Below are positions 57,238 to 64,000 of a stretch of DNA of 64,000 nucleotides, piece after piece. The notes beneath the pieces were generated by a model. It was not told the DNA's origin and did not search any database. It saw nothing but the letters and a program-made list of their open reading frames with translations. Every line of letters starts with the position of its first letter. Position 1 is the stretch's first letter. Source of the stretch: Sipunculus nudus (Eukaryota; Annelida; Sipuncula; Golfingiida; Sipunculidae); the NCBI GenBank assembly GCA_026874595.1, contig CM049314.1, positions 69,328,300 through 69,392,299 of the forward strand, written 5' to 3'. The position numbers and the translations under genes were made by a program.

Positions 57238-58620
57238 AGGGTCTAAAACACTACTGGTCTTGTTAAAGGTAGTGTACTGTGACAGTACATGGGCATACAC
57301 ATACAAAACCAATAAATAGAATAACAATAACCAGCTTTATAAATATTTTATTATAAATTTCAGAAATATAAAAATAAATCATAACAATAATAAATCTAAT
57401 TTGTGTAAAATCACAAATTAATTGTAATGTTTTACATTTTATTGAATTACTGTTGGGTGGGAGATTAAATACATTTTAAATGGTGTTTTCCAACATACTG
57501 TTGCAATATATGATATTAGTGTCCTTAATAAGATTTATGGAAATGGAACATCTAATAATTGTGATATACTCAAACAGATAAATATCTAAGTAACCAATAA
57601 GTGTAAACTGGGTATAATGAACTTTCCTGGAGTCTTGTATCACTCCGGTGAGTGGTGCAACATATAAGTAAGTGTTTACCTCCTATATATACGCTGTATT
57701 GTAACTATTGTTATTATGTTAAATCAAATGTTATTAAATTATTGCCATTTGTTGGATCAAGTACCATCTGTTGGAACTATTGTACAAAGAATTATGTCTC
57801 TCTTGTGAAGCTTTCAGCTTCATTAATTTGCAGATGCATTATATTAAATAGCGATTTATCAAGTTATTGCTGGAACCATTTGTCATTTTTTGAGAGAATA
57901 ACTGATAATATCTGGATAATAGTAAATACCTGATAATATGTATAGTGTGGTTTGTACATATTATTGTACATATTGGATATTTAAAGTAGTTATATGATTT
58001 ATGTGAAAAATATTTATCATTTATAATAAATATTGTGCTCTCTTCAATATTCTGTAACTGAAACGTTTCATGTAATGTGATCACTGTGTATGACAACTGA
58101 CTCTCTATCAGACAGTCTTCTCACCAAAGGTTAATGTTACATTGAAAGTAAACTGATTAAAGGTTACTGTGATATCCTGACTAGTTCAAATCAAAGGTAA
58201 TTAGCCACACCCAGTGGCACAAGGCTATTGTACTAATGACAAATAACTTATAATATTTAACAATTTGCTAACTAGCATGTTACGTACATACATATTGGGT
58301 ATTTAATATTAATAAGCAAAGGTTAAAGTTATATAAAATAATAAACTCATTAAAGGTAACTGTTATTTGGATACTGTTAATTGTCTAAGGTATTTACACA
58401 CCTTCACCCCAATAATTACTCTTTTGCACAATTAATCAGATAAGAGCCTTGTGGGTTATCTGTTAATCTGTTTATACAGCTGTTCATTTAAATAGATGGT
58501 ATGGTGTGGCTGGCTGTGCACTGATGCCTAGATGGTGACTAGATACATCACATATAGTGGTCTGGTTGGCAATACTGCCAACCAGACCACACTGCCAAGC
58601 AGACCAGTAGTGTTTTAGAC
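57238..58620. mobile_element. Non-autonomous DNA transposon with GGGTCTAAAACACTACTGG ends
   Basis: A 22-nt sequence at 57239-57260 (gggtctaaaacactactggt...) is present as a perfect inverted copy at 58597-58618. The interior is AT-rich without a transposase. Close to the right end is a perfect 15-bp hairpin (58557-58590). The superfamily is unclear; no obvious target-site duplication. It lies in the presumed first intron of the AKAP14-like gene. Confidence 0.7.
58557..58590. repeat. Perfect 15-bp inverted repeat, 4-nt loop
   Basis: gtggtctggttggca, loop atac, then the exact complement. It forms a subterminal hairpin of the 57238-58620 element. Confidence 0.9.
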
Positions 58621-58622
58621 CC

Positions 58623-59980
58623 TATTGCATGCCTGAGGTCCATAACCAAAAGTTTGTCATGTAGTCGCCATGCATTTGATCTCTGTCCATATAAAAACCT
58701 CTATCACTTGTTTAGGTTTTCAGGCCCCGGGCATAATGCCTAAGTTTTCTGGGTTCTCAAATAAATTATCTGCTTAAAAACCATATGTTCCTTCTGACCT
58801 CTAATATTAAAATATGATTGTGCTGGATACAACTATCCTTACTTAAATGCAAAGACATCTGTTCATAACTTCACACCCATCCAGGAGGGTGTATGTTAAT
58901 TTGTGGTAGGAATTGGTTTTAATATCATAATCGATGATTGAAAATAAAAATGATCAATGATTGATTGTTAATAAATTATTTTATGTACTTTCTGTATTAC
59001 TTTAAAATCTGATGTATACTAGTACCTAAAATAATGTGTGACATGGACATCTGTATTCATAATGAAACCCATCAATCCACCTGCATCAAAGGTCATCTTG
59101 CTGTCGGATGATTGTTGGTAAAGCAAGGTTCCATTTTACTTTGTGTTTGTATATCACTGGCAGGATTAGATTCTTTGTATATATGCATGCATAATTGCTT
59201 TAAGCAATTATGCAAAAATACAACCAGTTAAACAGATTTTGAAAGAAAATGACCAGTCATTGATATAATTGATTACTCAGCACACTGCTAATGTTAATCA
59301 TATTAATTGTGGTCTAGTCATGTACACACACACACATATATATGTATATTATATATATATATATATTGGCACACCTGATGTGTGTAGTACTAGAGCACAT
59401 TATTCTGGCCTCTTCTCTGCTCATACAGGTCCAGTTGGCCCTGAGCGCCATATCGGCCCTCTGACATTAGAGAGTCTAATACCAGAGTGTTGACTGTCAG
59501 AATACGTTAACATTCTTCAGCTTGGAACACACTTTAAGGTGCTATAAGGATGCAAATATTTTTTTATTTCTGACAATGCCTCATTTGCCAAGTACACTGT
59601 CACTGTACATGAACCAGACCATTTGTTAACATTTTTAGTATACTTTTCAACAATAGTTAGATTTAGCGAGAAAAATTCTGTTTTACTCAGCCTGCACAGG
59701 TTACTGGACACGATCAACTTGTACGTGATACATGAAATGACTTGTTAACATAGAGATGGCTGGGATTTCAGTTTGGGTTGTGAGTTCAAATGTATTCTTT
59801 TGTGTTACAACATAATGGAAGACCCCAACCCAAATTCGTATAAGTGCCTTCTGATGCCCCCAAACTCTCTACAGATAGTCATCCCAGAGACTGTCCTTCA
59901 AGTATCTTAATTAGTATCACATTTTCATGGCCTTATTTAACCCTGAATGATTTATTCCTTGCAAGCTTTCCAAAACTGGG
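58623..59980. other. Presumed intron, no exon recognised
   Basis: AT-rich with a CA/TA microsatellite at 59325-59367. The frame at 59269-59493 runs through the microsatellite and has no family features. Confidence 0.45.
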
Positions 59981-59981
59981 G

Positions 59982-60240
59982 TAGACGTAGCCTAGTGGTT
60001 AAAGCGTTGGACTTCGGAGCTGAAGATCCCGGTTTGATACGCTGCTGGTGCCACAATGGCATAATGGTGAAATCAGGTTATAAAACCTAAGAGATTCGCT
60101 CCAATGAGTGACAGGTTAAGACTACTGGATTATCCCTAACCCCGTACATATAAAACCTGAAATCCAGAAGGCTTAATAATAATGTATCATTCTTACCACA
60201 TGGATACCTTCATCCTACCTGAAATTCAGTAGACCATGGA
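59982..60240 (+). repeat. tRNA-derived SINE
   Basis: A-box tagcctagtggttaaagcg and B-box-like ggtttgatac at tRNA spacing, in a head gggtagacgtagcctagtgg ... cccggtttgatacgc. A body with gagtgacaggttaagactac follows. Confidence 0.7.
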
Positions 60241-60345
60241 CCTATACTAAAAAAAAAACTTGTTAAAATGGCCATCATCTTTTATACAGACTATAAGATG
60301 AAGTTGTCGTATGTCAGAATTAAAGATTTTTCACGAAATAACATT

Positions 60346-60512
60346 GTGTGGCCTGGACAGTCGAGGGGTAAAAGGCTCAGCTCACTCCGCTGGGGACCAA
60401 GGTTCGATCCCCGGGGTGGCTATGAGAGTGGGTTGTAGTTGCCCGTCCAAGATTGGTGGTTTTCTCTGGGTTCTCCGGGTTCTCCTCCACCTCTACAGTC
60501 TAAAGAATGCCA
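60346..60512 (+). repeat. tRNA-derived SINE with Deu-like body
   Basis: The head ggacagtcgaggggtaaaag (A-box region) and ggttcgatccccgggg (B-box), followed by ggttttctctgggttctccg and ggttctcctccacc, resemble the conserved central domain of DeuSINE-type elements. Confidence 0.7.
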
Positions 60513-60655
60513 CAATTTGAGCCATGGAGAGTGCTGCAATAATTTATAATAACTACTTGTACAATCCATGTAAAATAAATAAGTTTATATTTATATTATA
60601 TATTATATATTTATTTGTCTTTTTTCAAAACTATGTTCTCTCTGTTCATATTCAG

Positions 60656-60889
60656 ATGGCTGATACTGAGCCAGACATGTATAAAGACCAAGCTCACCAG
60701 CTGGTTGATGAGGTCATTGAGAATGCCATCCAGAAGTTATCGTCAGAAAATCTCCTCGAACGTGGTTTCTCCATGGAGTCTACCAAATTACCCATATACG
60801 AGGATTATGAAATGAAGGATATTGACTGGCTGGCAATAAGAGAATTCAGCCCTCAGCGAGCAGAAGAAAAGATCAATGAATTTGTAAAA
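60656..60889 (+). CDS. AKAP14: AKAP14-like exon 1 (coding)
   Basis: 78 codons from MADTEPDMYKDQ to EKINEFVK, donor AAA|GTATGT at 60890. Reading past the donor meets a stop at 60941. An open frame extends upstream of the ATG to 60524, but that part is intronic in composition (pyrimidine tract and AG just before the ATG). Confidence 0.85.
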
Positions 60890-62369
60890 GTATGTTTTTC
60901 CCCACTGACTGGTCATATTTATTATCATTCATGGTTATATTGACAGAAGTAATTTTAACAAACTATGGTAGGTTTAAAAATGTTGATTCAGTTAGGCCAA
61001 AAAAATAAGGTATGGTTCTCAGGAACTTTTTTTTAGAAATCAGTGCGCGCAGGCGGTATTTTATTTTTGACCTTTTTTTGAATGGTTCGATAAAAATGTC
61101 ATATGATCAGCGAAAAGCATGAAAATAACAAATTTTTTTGCCAAATAGGTAGAAGCACTGCATAAAATGTGTTATTTTTCTTCTTGAAAGATAAAAATCA
61201 AAATAAAAATTGTTGATGCGGGGGGGGGGGGAGGGGGTTCAAATTGACGCGGGCGGTGCCTGAGAACCATACCTTTTATCTTTTTTTGGCCTTAAAAGTC
61301 TTGTATATAAAATCTAGTGGTTACTGTGGTTGGCTTTATATTTGCGAGGCTAAATTTTCAAAATTTCTTCATTTTGCACATTTTGTGGGGGTTTCATTTG
61401 TGCGATGTACCAGAACCTATAAAATCTAAGTACAGTAGTATTCATATTTATTTTAAATTTATAAAGCCTATAATACCTCACTAATTTCTGGTTCAGTCAT
61501 TAATTTATGACATTTGTCACAGTCAATATGTCCCAGTGTTTTAATGTAATTAATGTAAAATATATCCGACACTATGCACACATTAGGTTTCTGATTAGGT
61601 TGTTTCCAGAATTGTGATAACAAATCTCTTTCTGCTGATGCATCATCCTCCTTTCTTAACTTATTTGATGGGACATCTTATTCCCAAGGGTTTTAAATTC
61701 GCAATTATTTCTTATTCGCGAAATTCACAAAATTAAAACCCTTCCAAATAAAAAGGCAACCACAGTATTTACAGTCTTGAATGTGGCTGATAGATGGCAT
61801 CACCTGCTGCATGAAAAAAAGGATTACTAATGTTGATGTGCATACTGGTTTTCCTTATATTATACACATATGTAATAAATTCAGTTGAACCCTGTTAATG
61901 TTAAACATAAATAAAAAGTATATTCTGCTTTAATACTGTGTCAGTATAGCCAACTTTATCATTATATATAATTAATTTTATACATATCTTTATTTATCTA
62001 TATAGCTTTGTACTTTGAATCTAAATGAATATCTTGATTTGATAACTATTTTGATCAATATTTTTTATTACTTAGTTTCCCTGTAATACAGACTGCAATG
62101 AACAAGAGAAAATATCTTCATAGTGTGTTTATCATGTTATTTTGTTCATAATATACTTTTTATACGTTTTAACATGTACCCTTTTCCAGACCTGGGAGTA
62201 CCAAGAGAGCTGGCTGTACTGTATAGACTACCTCGGGGCAGATGAGTTTGAGTTTGATACACGTCATCGATTCAGAGTGCGATGGAGTATTCCCACCCGC
62301 AGGAAACCAATCCCCCGAGCAACAGCCTGTGTATACTTCACATTCACAGTGTCAAAGATAAAGCCTCCG
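60656..62369 (+). CDS. AKAP14: A-kinase anchor protein 14-like, N-terminal part (continues beyond the window)
   Basis: Two exons, 60656-60889 and 62190-62369, join in phase 0 to give 138 residues. Residues ~13-30 (AHQLVDEVIENAIQKLSS) form an amphipathic helix with the hydrophobic spacing of a PKA-RII anchoring helix. Residues ~56-78 (DIDWLAIREFSPQRAEEKIN) match the IKWMTHGEFTVEKGLKQI-type region of AKAP14. The second exon contains SWLYCIDYLG and ends ACVYFTFTVSKIKPP, matching the family motif YFTMKVSKTKPP. AKAP14/AKAP28 anchors PKA in ciliary axonemes (family knowledge). The start ATG follows directly after acceptor ATATTCAG, so the 5' UTR must lie in an upstream exon. The rest of the family domain (about 50-60 residues) is not found before 64000, so further exons lie outside. 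Confidence 0.85.
61007..61275 (+). mobile_element. MITE, GGTATGGTTCTCAGG family
   Basis: aaggtatggttctcaggaac at the left and tgcctgagaaccatacctt at the right are inverted ends. The interior has the same phrases as 9197-9622 (atcagcgaaaagcatgaaaa, aagataaaaatcaaaataaa) and a G tract (61219-61234). It lies in the intron between the two AKAP14-like exons. Confidence 0.85.
61276..62189. other. Intron of the AKAP14-like gene
   Basis: AT-rich, no further exon or repeat recognised; it ends in the acceptor tract ccttttccag. Confidence 0.6.
62190..62369 (+). CDS. AKAP14: AKAP14-like exon 2 (coding)
   Basis: 60 codons, acceptor CTTTTCCAG, donor CCG|GTATGT, phase 0 on both sides. From TWEYQESWLYCIDYLGADEF to TFTVSKIKPP. 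The codon composition is clearly GC-richer than the flanking introns. Confidence 0.87.
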
Positions 62370-64000
62370 GTATGTGTGATTATATCAATAAAACAAGTGG
62401 GTTTTATAGTTGACTAGACAAAGAGCACCCATTGTGTCCTGCTGCAGAAGAAGGGTATATTGCTGCGCAGTCACAGTGTCCCCAGACCTGTAAGGTAGTG
62501 AACTCCCCAGACCCGTAAGGTGGTGACATCTTGTGCTTAATATGGAACAAATTATTGATCTTTGTGGTAATGGACCATGGTGGAGAGCGTTATGATGTTG
62601 TGTAACAGACCATATGATGTGATGCTGTTAAGAATTTGTGTACAAATGGAAGGGCCAAACTGGTGTGCATTCTGTTAGTTGCTAGGGCATCTGACTGACG
62701 CCAATAGCAAAACTGGCCCACTGTCATGGCTCATTTCTGTAGGTTTTTTTAGGACAAACAAATATTAACAGCCAGACAGGACAATTTTAGAAGTATTTTG
62801 ATATCACTAGTATGGAGTTAAGTGATGTTATAGATAGCACCCTGTATATATAACCACAAGGTTGTGGGTTTGCATCCCTATCAGACCATTCTTTACACCC
62901 AAAGCAAAGGTTTTAACCACAAGTGCATGCTCTCTTCATCCAGTCCTGATTCAGCACTGGTCATGTTAAACTTATAACCACATATTGAGAATCATAGTTG
63001 ACCAGAAAATGGTGTTTTATCATAAAAGGCACTAGTGCTCTTTGTTTAGCCCTTAGTGGTGGGAGTAGGTTCCTGTTTCACAATCAGCCATTATTTTGAG
63101 CAAACTGATTAATTAATTAATAATCAGTTAAAGGTGCCCATTCTACTCCTTTTTGAAAACAAATTTTTGTGATTTCTGGCTTCCTCTGTGTAGATATATA
63201 TAATCTAAGGGTAAATCTGGTTGTGAAAAGTTTTTATAATGCCTTCATGAAGGATGCATGATACTATGAATTTGTTTATCAACAATATGTTTGTAAACAC
63301 AGCAATGTTGACAAACAGGAAACATAATCTAAGGTGGTATGTTGCAAATATGCGACATATATTATAAACAATTATAGATATAAATAAAACAAGCAGCCTG
63401 TGTGCAGTGATATCCACGTTTTCTGGCCTCTTTTCATAAAAGCTCCAAGAGATTACCTTTAATTTATTAAGGTCAGATAGCTGATAGGGCCCCTTTAAGA
63501 TATATTTTCTAATATCTGTGAAACTGAAAAAAAATTTGGAGCCTATTGACACTATTCTTTTCTTATTTTTTTATATATCTCCCCAGAAACTCTTTGCTAA
63601 TTGTTTTAGCTAATTCTCAAGTTAATTGTGATGTGTTTTCAGGAGACTGTCTTAAAATTCTCTGAAGAGGGTGATATTTTTACAGTTGGTTGAATCATCA
63701 GAAATGCTTTTTTTATGCCTTTTTGCAGTGTAAATGATATTTTCCTTGGTAATAAACTACTTGTATTTGAAAGCCAAGTCACCAACTTTCAGTAACACTC
63801 GACGATTGCCCCATCATTATGGCTACTAGATTTAACCATTGGCGCAAATATGTCATCATACCAAGAAATAAAAACAAGACAATGCTGAAATAACTGTTAT
63901 AAAGACGTTTATGTGTAATTCTAAATTTAACCTTTACTAAATTCTTGGTCTGAATATCTCTAATGATTTATGTTATAAATTTCATTCATTCTCTTCTCAT
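62370..64000. other. Downstream intron to the window end, no exon recognised
   Basis: I looked for the C-terminal AKAP14 region on the + strand and found no matching open segment with splice sites. The minus-strand frame at 63205-63552 has no family features and is AT-rich. Confidence 0.5.

Noticed and set aside
60001-60060. Possible functional tRNA gene at the SINE heads near 60.0 and 60.4 kb
   Set aside because: The A and B boxes are present, but acceptor-stem pairing is not evident and SINE bodies follow; treated as SINEs.

Overview
This is eukaryotic, intron-rich, AT-rich and heavily transposon-loaded DNA. Coding exons are short, separated by kilobase introns, and have GT-AG borders. Penelope-like, PIF/Harbinger-like, pogo-like, tRNA-SINE and LINE remnants, together with several long non-coding repeat families, fit an invertebrate metazoan. 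A mollusc or other lophotrochozoan is my best guess, with low confidence.

Two genes can be supported. The first (2973-39491, + strand) is a roughly 36.5 kb, 17-exon gene that I assemble by splice phase. It encodes a protein of about 566 aa (543 aa with an alternative donor) related to the NRF1 / Erect-wing DNA-binding family. After three N-terminal exons, a four-exon module (A: linker exon; B: exon with a DQLRKIV-type helix; C: exon with STWG...PPYWPEDIPF; D: exon with LTDIVCAWKKAYDE) occurs three times in tandem with its introns, followed by a tail exon and a short final exon. The second gene is the 5' part of an AKAP14 (AKAP28)-like gene on the + strand: coding exons at 60656-60889 and 62190-62369. 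It has a plausible TATA/CCAAT/X-box promoter and 5'-UTR exon near 56490-56640, and it continues past the right edge.

Layout: 1-2970, repeats upstream of the NRF1-like gene; 2973-5691, its N-terminal exons and the first A and B exons; 5901-8340, a foldback-like element in the intron; 8750-9809, exons C1 and D1; 11-13 kb, intron repeats; 13942-14678, A2 and B2; 15-22.7 kb, an 8 kb intron filled with repeats; 22829-23385, C2 and D2; 23811-26690, a pogo-like element followed by a 5'-truncated Penelope-like element; 26806-28344, A3 and B3; 28.5-31.3 kb, a repeat with a ~278 bp tandem array; 31916-34056, C3, D3 and A4; 35-39 kb, repeat-filled last intron; 39426-39491, final exon. From 39.5 to 56.2 kb I see no gene, only nested transposons (LINE remnant, two Harbinger-like elements, inverted repeat families). 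From 56.2 kb to the end is the AKAP14-like locus.

The most notable observation is the tandem triplication of the second half of an NRF1-type DNA-binding domain inside one gene. Its duplication junction appears to lie within an exon, producing hybrid A exons. A MITE inside the same gene carries a perfect NRF1 recognition sequence. All homology statements come from motif recognition by eye; no search was run.
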